A DNA stretch of 20,102 bases from CAYTLQ01 sp964438715 (GCA_964438715.1 CAYTLQ010000257.1:1-20102); one strand, 5' to 3'; positions 1 to 8,763 are shown, counted from the first letter of the stretch. Notes: generated by a model not told the origin, from the sequence alone. Numbers and translations: made by a program.

Positions 1-2
1 TC

Positions 3-1157
3 TTTACATTGCTCGTAAAGAAGAAATATGGCGAAAATGCAAAGTCGAATATTGTGTTTAATGTTGATAAAGGTGAAATAGAGATATTTCTTATTAAAGA
101 AGTAGTTGAAGTAGTTGAAGATCCGGGGCTTCAGATAAGTCTTGATGAATTAAACGCGATGGGAAATGAAGATGAACTTGATATCGGTGATGATTATTAT
201 GAGAAACTTAAACTGCCATCTTTCGGCAGAAGATTAATAAATTTTGCGAAGCAGAGTTTAAATCAACGCATCCGCGAATTGGAAAAAGAAATTATCTATA
301 ACAAGTATCAGGAACTTGTTGGTGATATAGTTATTGGAGATGTTTACCAAATTAACCGCCATAATATTCTTGTTAACCATAATAAAAACGAACTCATTTT
401 ACCCAAGGAGGAGCAAATACCGGGTGAGAAACCAAAAAAGGGTGAAACCATCCGCGCAATTATTAAGGAAGTCAGAAAAGGAAGAACCGGTCCGGAAATT
501 ATTATTTCCCGTGCTGATAATTTATTCCTGAAAAAGTTATTTGAAATTGAAGTTCCGGAAGTGTATGATGGTATAATAGAAATCCGTGCAATTGCTCGCC
601 GGCCCGGAGACAAAGCGAAAGTGGCAGTGTATTCACAAGATAAACGAATTGATCCCGTTGGGGCTTGTGTTGGAATGAAGGGAATACGAGTACATTCAAT
701 CGGCAGAGAACTTAATGACGAAAATATTGATGTTATAGCATACTCAGATGACCCAAAAACTTTTATTCAGAAAGCATTGGCTCCCGGTAAACTGAAAAGA
801 ATTGATGTTGATGTTAAAAGAAAATATGCAGTGGTGTATGCGGATTCCGATCAGGCGGCTTTTATAGTTGGACGCGGGGGAATTAACATTAACCTTGCTA
901 TGGAACTAACCGGATATTCAATCGATTTCATCAGAGAAGAAAAAGCGCCTGATGAGTATGAAGATGATATTGAGTTGATTGAATTCCGTGAAGAACTGGG
1001 GGCTGATGTTTACCAGATTCTGATTGATAACAGATTTGATACTGCTTTGGAGGTTATTCGGGCAGGAAGAGAAAAACTGCTTGAAATTCAGGAATTGGAA
1101 GAAGAGCAAATTGATAAGATACTCGAAATACTGAAGAAAGAGTTTGAAGAGGAATAG
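3..1157 (+). CDS. nusA: Transcription termination/antitermination factor NusA (5' partial)
   Basis: NusA binds RNA polymerase and nascent RNA, modulating pausing, termination and antitermination. The reading frame is open to the left edge and begins in the conserved N-terminal domain (LLVKKKYG, DKGEIEI). The TTG at position 9 is therefore an internal Leu codon, and by comparison with the family roughly 35 residues are missing. Then come an S1 domain (about residues 95-160 of the visible part, with VGDIVIGDV) and two KH domains: one around DPVGACVGMKGIRV, the second with FIVGRGGINI. The C-terminal tail is short and acidic, with one helix-hairpin-helix-like segment, and lacks the long repeats of the E. 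coli protein. infB starts 9 nt after the stop, the classic nusA-infB arrangement. Identity is secure; only the N-terminus is unseen. Confidence 0.96.
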   Translation, partial: FTLLVKKKYGENAKSNIVFNVDKGEIEIFLIKEVVEVVEDPGLQISLDELNAMGNEDELDIGDDYYEKLKLPSFGRRLINFAKQSLNQRIRELEKEIIYNKYQELVGDIVIGDVYQINRHNILVNHNKNELILPKEEQIPGEKPKKGETIRAIIKEVRKGRTGPEIIISRADNLFLKKLFEIEVPEVYDGIIEIRAIARRPGDKAKVAVYSQDKRIDPVGACVGMKGIRVHSIGRELNDENIDVIAYSDDPKTFIQKALAPGKLKRIDVDVKRKYAVVYADSDQAAFIVGRGGININLAMELTGYSIDFIREEKAPDEYEDDIELIEFREELGADVYQILIDNRFDTALEVIRAGREKLLEIQELEEEQIDKILEILKKEFEEE

Positions 1158-1166
1158 TTTATAAAT

Positions 1167-3917
1167 ATGTCAGAGACTAAAGAGAAAAAACTCCGGGTAA
1201 GCGCATACGCAGCGGAAATAAATATTTCTACTGAAGATATTATTTCGTTCCTGCAGAAGAAAGGGTATAAAACGGTAAAAACTCCTAACTCGCCGCTTAC
1301 CGAGGAGATGCTAAATGATCTTAATATCCACTTTAAAAAGGATATAGAGAAGGCTGAAAAGCACCATAAGAAAAAAGAAGAATTACATAAGTTATTCGGT
1401 GATGCGAAACAGTCAGATGACAAAAAAGCCTCGGAGAAGAAGAGCGCAAAAAAATCTGACAAAGTTATTGAACCGGAGACAGTGGAACAGGTCGAACCAG
1501 TTGTAGTTCAGGAAAAGCCTGTAGAAGAAATTACTGTAGAGAAAATTGAACCCGCTGTTGTTAGCGAACCCGTGCGTGAAGAACCACTTCCCGAGCAGGT
1601 TACAGAAAAGACACCGTCAGAGGAGATTATTGTAACGGAGCAACCTGTTGCAGAGCCGGAACCACCGGTTGAAGTGGCAGAAACAATTCAAGAGGTTGCT
1701 GCTGAGGAAACTGTTCCGGAACCGGAATCTCCGGAGGTTGTTGACACTCAGGTAGCACAGCCAAAACCACAATCAAGAGGCTTAAAAATTATTGGTCATA
1801 TTCGTGATAAAAAAGCTGTTCCTGAGGAGGCTCCTGTTGTACCACCCTCTGAAGTAGCACAGCCGCAGGTAACTGCTTCTGCTGATGAGGGAGAAGAGAA
1901 AAAGCCAAGAAAGAAGAAAAAACAAAAGACTAAGAGAAAGATTGAGGCTCCGACCGCAGAAGAAATACTTGCGGGCAAAAAGAAAGCCTTGAAGCCGAAG
2001 AAATTTGAAATTGACCAGAGAGAAGTTGAAGAAAATATTAAAGCAACATTACTCGGTATTGATGATACTGGTATTTCCTCTACCAGGGCGCTTGCCAGAA
2101 AGAAGAAAAAGAAGGAACGCCAGGAACAAGAAATGCTTGTAGAGGAGCAGAAGCGAATTGACCAAAAGACGATTACAGTAACTGAATTTATTGCTGTGAA
2201 TGAATTGGCGAATTTGATGGGTGTAAATGTTGCTGAAGTAATTCAGAAATGTTTTGGATTAGGCATAATGGTTTCCATTAATCAGCGTCTGGATGTGGAA
2301 ACCATTTCACTAGTTGCTGATGAATTTGGGTATAAAGTTGAGATTGCCAAAGAATATACCAGTGAAGCGCTTGAAGATATTCAGGATGATGAAAAATCTC
2401 TCGTCTGGCGTCCACCGATTGTTACAATAATGGGACATGTTGATCATGGAAAAACCTCGTTATTGGATTACATACGAAATACAAATGTTGTTGCGGGTGA
2501 AGCGGGCGGAATTACCCAGCATATAGGCGCTTATAAAGTCGATCTCGATAATGGAAAATCGATAACATTCCTCGATACACCGGGTCACGCAGCATTTACA
2601 GCAATGAGAGCGCGTGGTGCTCAGGTTACTGATATTGTTGTATTGGTTGTTGCCGCAGATGACGCAGTTATGCCTCAGACAGTTGAAGCTATTGATCATG
2701 CGAGGGCGGCAAATGTACCTATTATTGTTGCAATAAACAAAATAGACCGTGCTGAAGCAAACCCGGATAAAATTAAACAACAGCTTGCTGATCGTAACAT
2801 TCTTGTTGAAGAATGGGGCGGGAAATATCAGTGCGTTGAATTATCAGCAAAGAAGGGCACTAATGTCGATGTGCTTCTTGAAAAAATTCTCCTCGAAGCT
2901 GAACTGCTTGATTTGAAGGCAAATCCCAACAGATCTGCCCGTGGATTCATTATTGAGTCGGAACTCGATAAGGGTCGTGGAGTTACCGCAACAGTTCTCG
3001 TTCAGAAAGGTTCTCTGAGAGTTGGTGATCCTTTTATAGCAGGTATCTACTTTGGAAAAGTGCGTGCAATGTTTGACGAACGGCAGAAAAAAGTTGAAGT
3101 TGCCACACCGTCAACACCAGTGCGCATTCTTGGTTTCGAGGGAGCCCCCCAGGCAGGTGACATTTTTATCTCGATGGAATCTGAGCGTGAGGCAAGAGCA
3201 ATTGCACAAAAACGGCAGGCACTAAAGAGGGAGCAGGACAATAAACAGATCCGTCATATTACACTAGATGAAATTTCGCGTCAGATAAGCGTTGGCGGCG
3301 TTAAGGAATTACCGATAATAGTCAAGGGCGATGTGGATGGATCAGTGGAGGCGCTTGCCGATTCGTTTATGAAGCTTTCGAATCAGGAAGTGGTTGTCCG
3401 TGTTATACATCGTGGCGTTGGAGCGATTTCAGAGGGTGATGTACTTCTGGCTGATGCCTCGAATGCTATTATTATTGGGTTCCATGTTCGTCCGAATCTT
3501 AATGCACGAAAATATGCAGAGGCACAGAAAGTAGATATACGAATTTATAATGTTATTTATGATGCCATTAATGAAGTAAAACTTGCGCTTGAAGGATTAC
3601 TTTCGCCAATAATAAGCGAAGAAACAACTGCAACCATCGAAGTACGGGAAACTTTCAAAGTACCGAAAGTTGGTACCGTTGCCGGATGTTATGTTCAGGA
3701 AGGAAAGATCGTACGGAATCATAAAGTGCGTCTCATTCGCGAAGGCATTGTCATTTATGAAGGCGAGCTTCTTTCGCTTAAACGGTTCAAAGATGATGTG
3801 CGGGAAGTTGAGGCGGGATATGAGTGCGGTATATCTTTGCAAAATTATAACGATATTAAAATTGGCGACATTATAGAAGGGTATAAGATAATAGAAACCA
3901 AAAAGAAGTTAAGTTAA
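1167..3917 (+). CDS. infB: Translation initiation factor IF-2
   Basis: IF-2 is the GTPase that brings fMet-tRNA to the 30S subunit and promotes 50S joining. The 916-residue protein has an IF2_N domain (about 8-55), a long low-complexity region (about 65-330) with Lys-rich clusters flanking a Pro/Glu/Val-rich stretch, a second IF2_N domain (about 335-390), and the G domain. Visible GTPase motifs are GHVDHGKT (423-430), DTPGH (470-474), NKID (524-527) and SAKKG (560-564). Domains II, III and the tRNA-binding C-terminal domain follow, ending at GDIIEGYKIIE. The length is close to the long E. coli form. The ATG lies 9 nt after the nusA stop; no strong Shine-Dalgarno sequence is seen. rbfA follows after 46 nt. 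Confidence 0.98.
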   Translation: MSETKEKKLRVSAYAAEINISTEDIISFLQKKGYKTVKTPNSPLTEEMLNDLNIHFKKDIEKAEKHHKKKEELHKLFGDAKQSDDKKASEKKSAKKSDKVIEPETVEQVEPVVVQEKPVEEITVEKIEPAVVSEPVREEPLPEQVTEKTPSEEIIVTEQPVAEPEPPVEVAETIQEVAAEETVPEPESPEVVDTQVAQPKPQSRGLKIIGHIRDKKAVPEEAPVVPPSEVAQPQVTASADEGEEKKPRKKKKQKTKRKIEAPTAEEILAGKKKALKPKKFEIDQREVEENIKATLLGIDDTGISSTRALARKKKKKERQEQEMLVEEQKRIDQKTITVTEFIAVNELANLMGVNVAEVIQKCFGLGIMVSINQRLDVETISLVADEFGYKVEIAKEYTSEALEDIQDDEKSLVWRPPIVTIMGHVDHGKTSLLDYIRNTNVVAGEAGGITQHIGAYKVDLDNGKSITFLDTPGHAAFTAMRARGAQVTDIVVLVVAADDAVMPQTVEAIDHARAANVPIIVAINKIDRAEANPDKIKQQLADRNILVEEWGGKYQCVELSAKKGTNVDVLLEKILLEAELLDLKANPNRSARGFIIESELDKGRGVTATVLVQKGSLRVGDPFIAGIYFGKVRAMFDERQKKVEVATPSTPVRILGFEGAPQAGDIFISMESEREARAIAQKRQALKREQDNKQIRHITLDEISRQISVGGVKELPIIVKGDVDGSVEALADSFMKLSNQEVVVRVIHRGVGAISEGDVLLADASNAIIIGFHVRPNLNARKYAEAQKVDIRIYNVIYDAINEVKLALEGLLSPIISEETTATIEVRETFKVPKVGTVAGCYVQEGKIVRNHKVRLIREGIVIYEGELLSLKRFKDDVREVEAGYECGISLQNYNDIKIGDIIEGYKIIETKKKLS

Positions 3918-3963
3918 CCCCGGCATCCAATTTTAGTGAATTTTCCCGAACCGAGGTAGTTTT

Positions 3964-4320
3964 ATGTCGTACCGTATTCAGAAGATTGAAAGTATGCTTC
4001 TGCAGGAAATTAGTTCAATTATCCTGTTTAAGCTTAACGACCCGGCTTTTGGCTTTATTACAGTAACTAATGTACGAGTTTCTCCTGACCTTAAAATTGC
4101 CAAAATCTATATATCTGTAATGGAAAAGGAAAAAAGAGAACCCACGCTTGCCAAAATTAAGGATACACAAAGTATTATCAGAAGTGAACTGGCACACCGG
4201 ATAAAACTTCGCTTTACTCCCGAGTTGAAGTTTTTTCTTGATGAGTCATTAGATTATGTGGAAAAAGTTGAGTCCCTGCTAAGAAAAATCCACGAGGATG
4301 ATAACAAAAAAGAATCCTGA
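3964..4320 (+). CDS. rbfA: 30S ribosome-binding factor RbfA
   Basis: RbfA binds the 30S subunit late in assembly and helps mature the 16S rRNA 5' region. The 118-residue protein is a normal-length single KH-like domain. It opens with the typical helix (YRIQKIESMLLQEISSII), then the beta strands FGFITVTNVRVSPDLKIAKIYISV and a C-terminal helix with LAHRIKLRFTPELKFFLDES. A Shine-Dalgarno-like GAGG lies upstream of the ATG. The last 23 nt overlap truB in another frame, so the two are probably translationally coupled. The gene ends in TGA, which shows UGA is a normal stop in this genome. Confidence 0.96.
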   Translation: MSYRIQKIESMLLQEISSIILFKLNDPAFGFITVTNVRVSPDLKIAKIYISVMEKEKREPTLAKIKDTQSIIRSELAHRIKLRFTPELKFFLDESLDYVEKVESLLRKIHEDDNKKES

Positions 4321-5035
4321 TTTTTCGGCCATCGGTCTCGTACAGGGCGATACAATTCTTTTAAATAAACCTTATCGCTGGTCTTCCTTTAAAGTAATTC
4401 ACGAACTCAGAAAAAGACTTGGTGTAAGAAAGGCTGGTCATGCAGGAACACTAGATCCGCTGGCAACAGGACTTCTGATAGTTTGTACAGGAAAGAACAC
4501 AAAAAAGATAGAACATTTTCAGTCGCTCCCTAAAACATATTCGGGCTCAATATTTCTGGGATCTACCACGCGGACAATGGATGCAGAAGCAGAGCCTGAA
4601 ATATCGGGCAGTATTGAAGGATTAACCGAAAATGAAATCCGACTTGTTGCAAAAGAGTTTATCGGAGAAATTCAACAAATACCTCCTATGTACTCGGCTA
4701 TAAATTATAATGGGAAAAAACTGTATCAATATGCCCGAAAGGGGAAGGTGATTGAACGGGAAGCCAGAACGGTTTCAATTTACGAATTTATTATTACCAC
4801 TATTGAATTACCTTTGGTCAAATTTTCTATTACATGCTCTAAAGGAACATACATCAGAGTACTTGCACACGATTTCGGAGCAAAATTGGGTTGCGGCGGT
4901 TATCTTTATTCATTAAAGAGGGATTCAATCGGAGAATATTCTGTTTTAGATTCATTTGAAGTTGATGATTTGTATAATTTCCGGGAGATAGTACAAAATT
5001 CTATAAGAAAAGAAATTTCTGAAAAACCGAAATGA
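4298..5035 (+). CDS. truB: tRNA pseudouridine(55) synthase TruB
   Basis: TruB converts U55 of the tRNA T-loop to pseudouridine. The 245-residue protein carries the catalytic motif GHAGTLDPLATG, with the nucleophile Asp at residue 53, preceded by LLNKPYRWSSFKVI. Downstream are the family segments QIPPMYSAINYNGKKLYQYAR and SKGTYIRVLAHDFG. It is shorter than the 314-residue E. coli protein because the C-terminal RNA-binding extension is reduced. The start lies inside rbfA (23-nt overlap) and the GAGG directly abuts the ATG, so reinitiation by ribosomes finishing rbfA is likely. The gene stops with TGA. Confidence 0.96.
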   Translation: MITKKNPDFSAIGLVQGDTILLNKPYRWSSFKVIHELRKRLGVRKAGHAGTLDPLATGLLIVCTGKNTKKIEHFQSLPKTYSGSIFLGSTTRTMDAEAEPEISGSIEGLTENEIRLVAKEFIGEIQQIPPMYSAINYNGKKLYQYARKGKVIEREARTVSIYEFIITTIELPLVKFSITCSKGTYIRVLAHDFGAKLGCGGYLYSLKRDSIGEYSVLDSFEVDDLYNFREIVQNSIRKEISEKPK

Positions 5036-5043
5036 CGGAAGAA

Positions 5044-5057
5044 TGAGAAATTTCTCA
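5044..5057. promoter_or_regulatory. 14-bp perfect palindrome upstream of ribF
   Basis: TGAGAAATTTCTCA is a perfect inverted repeat in the 73-nt gap between truB and ribF, 51 nt before the ribF ATG. The TTTCTC arm can alternatively pair with a second GAGAAA at 5062-5067 across an A-rich 5-nt loop. It could be a dimeric-protein operator or a switchable RNA element, or chance in AT-rich DNA. No FMN riboswitch is seen. Confidence 0.35.
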
Positions 5058-5108
5058 AAAAGAGAAAAATACGGTATATTTAAATCTTATGCATTTTTTT
5101 ATTTCTAA

Positions 5109-6044
5109 ATGACCAAAGTTTCTGATTTAGGTACGGTCCAAAAAGACCATAAATCTGTTGTGACACTCGGAACATTTGATGGATTGCACATAGGGCATAA
5201 ACAAATCCTTGCGAAAGTCATTGAGAAATCGAAAAAGTTTAATGCACGCAGTGTTGTTGTAACTTTTGAACCACATCCACGGTTAATATTGAAACCGGAC
5301 GAACCTGTGCAGTTACTTACAACGCTTGAAGAAAAAATACAGCAGATTGAACATTGCGGTATTGATGAAGTGGTGGTCATTCAATTTACGAAGGAATTTT
5401 CACAACTTACATCAAACGAATTCTTTGAGAAGGTAATTATTGGTAAAATTGGTATCTGCGGTATGGTCGTCGGTTTCGACCATCGCTTTGGCAAAGGCAG
5501 AGGAGGCGACGAAAGTACTCTTGCAGAATTAAGCCAAAAACATGGTTTTGAATTTGAGAAAGTAGAAGCGGTAACAAAGGATGGACAAAAAGTAAGTTCA
5601 ACTTATATCCGTAATCTTATTGCCTCAAGTAATTTCGATGAGGCAAATATTTGCTTAGGGTATAGATATGGTTTTTCTGGAGTAGTAGAAGAGGGCTTCA
5701 AAAGAGGAAGAACCCTTGGGTTTCCGACAGCAAACATCGGGCAGATGGTTAAATTTAAGCAAATGCCTGCTCCCGGCGTATATGCTGTTACAATGGAAGT
5801 ATTTGGGAAAGAGTATGGCGGTATGATGAACCTTGGTACACGACCTACTTTTGAAAATACGAATACTGTATTTTGTGAAGTACATCTGTTTGATTTTAAT
5901 GAGGACATTTACGGCAGTGCGGTAAGAGTTTATCCGGTTCGCAGAATAAGGGATGAAAAGAAATTCCGGTCTGTTGACGAACTGATCAATCAGATCAAAA
6001 TCGACAGCACGGAAAGCAGAAAAATTTTAAATAGTAATAACTAG
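5109..6044 (+). CDS. ribF: Bifunctional riboflavin kinase / FAD synthetase
   Basis: RibF phosphorylates riboflavin to FMN and adenylates FMN to FAD. The N-terminal nucleotidyltransferase domain shows GTFDGLHIGH (21-30), a variant of the family HxGH signature, then VVGFDHRFGKGRGGD and the SSTYIRNLI motif. The C-terminal riboflavin kinase domain shows RGRTLGFPTAN (199-209), PAPGVYAV, NLGTRPTFE (241-249) and the EVHLFDF segment, with E257 at the position of the catalytic base. The 311 residues match the family length. The ATG has no visible Shine-Dalgarno sequence. It sits between truB and rpsO, a common arrangement. Confidence 0.97.
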   Translation: MTKVSDLGTVQKDHKSVVTLGTFDGLHIGHKQILAKVIEKSKKFNARSVVVTFEPHPRLILKPDEPVQLLTTLEEKIQQIEHCGIDEVVVIQFTKEFSQLTSNEFFEKVIIGKIGICGMVVGFDHRFGKGRGGDESTLAELSQKHGFEFEKVEAVTKDGQKVSSTYIRNLIASSNFDEANICLGYRYGFSGVVEEGFKRGRTLGFPTANIGQMVKFKQMPAPGVYAVTMEVFGKEYGGMMNLGTRPTFENTNTVFCEVHLFDFNEDIYGSAVRVYPVRRIRDEKKFRSVDELINQIKIDSTESRKILNSNN

Positions 6045-6060
6045 AATTTTTTAACTAATA

Positions 6061-6082
6061 TATTCCGGTTAAGTCTGGAATA
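6061..6082 (+). promoter_or_regulatory. Hairpin in rpsO leader, candidate S15 autoregulatory site
   Basis: TATTCCGG (6061-6068) pairs with CTGGAATA (6075-6082) around a 6-nt loop. The 8-bp stem has one G·U pair next to a G-C pair at the loop end. It lies 27 nt before the rpsO ATG, just upstream of the Shine-Dalgarno sequence. S15 is known to bind G·U/G-C stem motifs in 16S rRNA and to repress its own mRNA through varied leader structures in different bacteria. A regulatory role here is inference. No T-run follows, so it is not a good terminator. Confidence 0.4.
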
Positions 6083-6109
6083 CTATCGAATAATAAAAGG
6101 AGAAAAAAA

Positions 6110-6373
6110 ATGACAAAAGACGAAAAACTTGAAATAATCAAGAAATTCGGAGCAAACGAAAAAGACAGTGGTAAAACTGAAGTACAGATCGCCCTGTTAA
6201 CGAAACGCATTAACGACCTGACCGAGCATTTTAACACTCATAAAAAAGATCATCACTCCCGCAGAGGACTGATGATGATGGTTGGTAAGAGGAGAAAGCT
6301 TCTTGCTTACCTTGCAGGCGTAGATATAAATCGCTACAGGGCGTTAATTAAAGAACTGAATATTAGAAAGTAA
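6110..6373 (+). CDS. rpsO: 30S ribosomal protein S15
   Basis: S15 is a primary 16S rRNA-binding protein of the 30S platform. The 87-residue product is almost exactly the family length and contains the diagnostic stretches GKTEVQIALLTKRINDLTEH, KKDHHSRRGLMMMVGKRRKLL and a final YRALIKELNIRK. A strong Shine-Dalgarno sequence (AAAAGGAG, GGAG at 6099-6102, 7 nt before the ATG) stands out against the weak sites elsewhere and fits high expression. pnp begins 9 nt after the stop, the conserved rpsO-pnp pair. Confidence 0.98.
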   Translation: MTKDEKLEIIKKFGANEKDSGKTEVQIALLTKRINDLTEHFNTHKKDHHSRRGLMMMVGKRRKLLAYLAGVDINRYRALIKELNIRK

Positions 6374-6382
6374 GGTTAGAAA

Positions 6383-8476
6383 ATGGTTGTTAGTAAAGAA
6401 ATCGAAATTGGCGGAAAGCTTTTATCGATTGAAACCGGACGGTTTGCCCGTCAGGCGAATGGTGCTGTTATGGTTACATACGGTGAAACGATGGTACTAG
6501 TTACAGCAGTAGCAAGTGAAACTGCTAAGGATGATGCTGACTTTTTCCCTCTTCAGGTGGAATACCGTGAAAAAGCATCAGCGGCCGGTAAATTTCCGGG
6601 TGGATTCATTAAGCGTGAAGGAAAACCATCTGAAAAAGAAATACTCAGTGCACGCCTGATTGATAGGCCAATTCGCCCGTTATTTCCCGCACATTTTAAG
6701 AATGAAACACAAATCGTGGCAACGGTATTTTCTTATGATGGTGAAAACGATTCCGATGTTTTAGGTGCTGTGGGTGCATCTGCCGCCCTTACAATTTCGA
6801 ATATACCATTTGATGGACCTGTTGGGGAAGTTCGCGTTGGTAGGGTAAATGGAGAATATGTTGTAAATCCAACTTTTAAACAGATTGAGCAAAGTGATCT
6901 GGAACTTGTTGTAGCAGGCACCGCTGATTCCATAATGATGGTTGAAGGAGAGGCACAGGAAGTAAGTGAAGAGGTTCTCCTTGAAGCTTTGAAATTTGCC
7001 CAGAATGAAATAAAGAAACTCGTACAGATTCAAAATGAACTTCGTGAAGCCGTTGGTGTTGCCAAGTGGGAGATTCCCGAACCGGTAATTAATCCGGAGC
7101 TTAAAGCCGCAGTTGATGAACTTGCCCTTTCGAAGTTTACTGAAATTGTAGCTACTGTTCTTACAAAAGAAGAACGCAGCCGGAAAAACAAAGAACTTGT
7201 TGAATTCGTACAAACATCACTGGCGGAAAGGTTTCCTGAATCAGAGAAGGTGATAGCTGAAATTCTCCATGATATGGAGAAAGATCTGATGAGGCAGCGG
7301 ATTCTTAAAGAAGGATTACGCCTTGATGGAAGAAACACGCATCAAATACGACCTATCAATATAGAATTAGGAATATTACCCAGAACACATGGGTCGGCGC
7401 TTTTTACAAGAGGTGAGACCCAGAGTTTAACGACATTAACACTTGGAACAAAAAATGATGAGCAAATTATTGATGGCTTACTCGAAGAATATTCCAAGCG
7501 TTTCCTGCTTCATTATAATTTCCCGCCATTCAGTGTGGGAGAAGTAGGAAGAATGAGCGGTGTCGGTAGGCGCGAGATAGGTCATGGTAATCTTGCGGAA
7601 CGCTCTCTAAAGTTCGTATTACCTTCTGAAGCAGATTTCCCATATACTATTCGAATAATTAGTGACATACTTGAATCGAATGGTTCATCTTCAATGGCTA
7701 CTGTTTGTGCCGGATCACTCGCTCTGATGGATGGCGGAGTTCCGGTGAAAAAAGCTGTTGCAGGTATTGCAATGGGCCTTATTAAAGATGGAGATGAGTT
7801 TGCAATTTTATCGGATATTTTGGGGAATGAAGATCATCTTGGCGATATGGATTTCAAAGTAGCAGGTACATCAGATGGAATAACCGGCTTCCAAATGGAT
7901 ATAAAGATACAGGGTATTTCATTTGAAATTATGGAACGCGCACTGCATCAGGCGAAAGAAGGTAGAATACACATTCTTGGTAAGATGAATGAAGCAATCT
8001 CTGCACCTCGTCCCGATCTTTCCCGATACGCTCCTCGACTTTTAACAATAATGATTGAGCAAGATCAGATTGGCGGACTTATCGGTCCGGCGGGTAAAAA
8101 TGTTCAGAAGATTCAACGACAGTTTGGTGTTGAAATAGCAATAGAAGATAGCGGAAAAGTTAATATTGCATCTCCCAATCTTTTGAAAGCTGAACAGTGC
8201 CGGGATTATATTGCCTTGATGAACAGCCCACTCGAAGTAGGGAAAGTATATGAGGGTGAAGTTGTAAAGATCCTTGATTTCGGTGCAATAGTTGAATTTG
8301 CTCCCAACAAGAGTGGATTACTTCACATATCTGAAATTGACCTGAAACGGGTTGCGAAGGTAACTGATTATGTTAAAGAAGGCGACCGTATTAAAGTAAA
8401 AGTGCTAAAAGTAGAAAATGGAAAAGTCAGCCTTAGCCGTAAAGAACTGTTAAAGGAAACGGCGCAGGAAGCGTAA
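6383..8476 (+). CDS. pnp: Polyribonucleotide nucleotidyltransferase (PNPase)
   Basis: PNPase degrades RNA 3' to 5' by phosphorolysis and can add tails; it works as a trimer and often pairs with RNase E/G, whose gene follows here. The 697 residues show two RNase PH domains separated by an alpha-helical linker. The first contains FFPLQVEYREK, KFPGGFIKREG and SARLIDRPIRPLFP. The second contains LFTRGETQSL and EDHLGDMDF, where D484 and D490 match the catalytic/metal Asp pair of the E. coli enzyme. A KH domain (about 555-615, IGGLIGPAGKNVQKIQ) and a C-terminal S1 domain (about 618-690, GKVYEGEVVKILDFGAIVEF) complete it. A strong terminator follows the stop by 10 nt. Confidence 0.98.
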   Translation: MVVSKEIEIGGKLLSIETGRFARQANGAVMVTYGETMVLVTAVASETAKDDADFFPLQVEYREKASAAGKFPGGFIKREGKPSEKEILSARLIDRPIRPLFPAHFKNETQIVATVFSYDGENDSDVLGAVGASAALTISNIPFDGPVGEVRVGRVNGEYVVNPTFKQIEQSDLELVVAGTADSIMMVEGEAQEVSEEVLLEALKFAQNEIKKLVQIQNELREAVGVAKWEIPEPVINPELKAAVDELALSKFTEIVATVLTKEERSRKNKELVEFVQTSLAERFPESEKVIAEILHDMEKDLMRQRILKEGLRLDGRNTHQIRPINIELGILPRTHGSALFTRGETQSLTTLTLGTKNDEQIIDGLLEEYSKRFLLHYNFPPFSVGEVGRMSGVGRREIGHGNLAERSLKFVLPSEADFPYTIRIISDILESNGSSSMATVCAGSLALMDGGVPVKKAVAGIAMGLIKDGDEFAILSDILGNEDHLGDMDFKVAGTSDGITGFQMDIKIQGISFEIMERALHQAKEGRIHILGKMNEAISAPRPDLSRYAPRLLTIMIEQDQIGGLIGPAGKNVQKIQRQFGVEIAIEDSGKVNIASPNLLKAEQCRDYIALMNSPLEVGKVYEGEVVKILDFGAIVEFAPNKSGLLHISEIDLKRVAKVTDYVKEGDRIKVKVLKVENGKVSLSRKELLKETAQEA

Positions 8477-8486
8477 TGATTTCACA

Positions 8487-8520
8487 CAGGTGAGGTGAAA
8501 AGCCTCACCTGAAATTTTTT
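8487..8520 (+). terminator. Rho-independent terminator after pnp
   Basis: CAGGTGAGG (8487-8495) and CCTCACCTG (8503-8511) form a perfect 9-bp, GC-rich stem with a 7-nt loop, followed by AAATTTTTT. It begins 10 nt after the pnp stop and closes the nusA-to-pnp operon. Confidence 0.9.
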
Positions 8521-8763
8521 CAACTAATTTGCTGTAATACATCTCAGTTCGCTTCCAAAAAGTATGGAAGTGTTTTCTCTCGTATTTTACATCAGCAGAC
8601 TAATAGTAATAGAAATTGGTTTTTACATTGAACTATTTTACTATCACAGAATTCTTGATTTTTATTTTATTAAAAGCGTGTACGCTCTGCGTCGCGTTTA
8701 CCACTATTTCCATATCCGGCAATTTTTTGTTGCCGTTCCATCATCAAACAAGTTTAATATTAT
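8521..8763 (+). promoter_or_regulatory. Non-coding leader/promoter region of rng with small hairpins
   Basis: This 243-nt AT-rich gap has no credible gene; short open frames crossing it run into rng out of frame and look like nothing known. Visible structures are CGCTTCC/GGAAGTG (8550-8572, 7 bp with one G·T pair and a 9-nt loop, followed by TTTTCTCT), the near-palindrome AGCGTGTACGCT at about 8676-8687, and CGGCAA/TTGCCG (8717-8735, loop TTTTTTG). Since a terminator precedes it, a promoter must lie here, but I cannot place -35 and -10 boxes. Structured leaders control RNase E in enterobacteria; a similar feedback here is speculation. Confidence 0.4.

Noticed and set aside
9..11. TTG as the start of nusA
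   Set aside because: The frame is open to the window edge and the residues before it fit the NusA N-terminal domain, so the gene begins outside the window.
1430..1950. Low-complexity Pro/Glu/Val and Lys-rich region of infB as a possible foreign insert or repeat
   Set aside because: Long, fast-evolving charged N-terminal regions are normal in IF-2.
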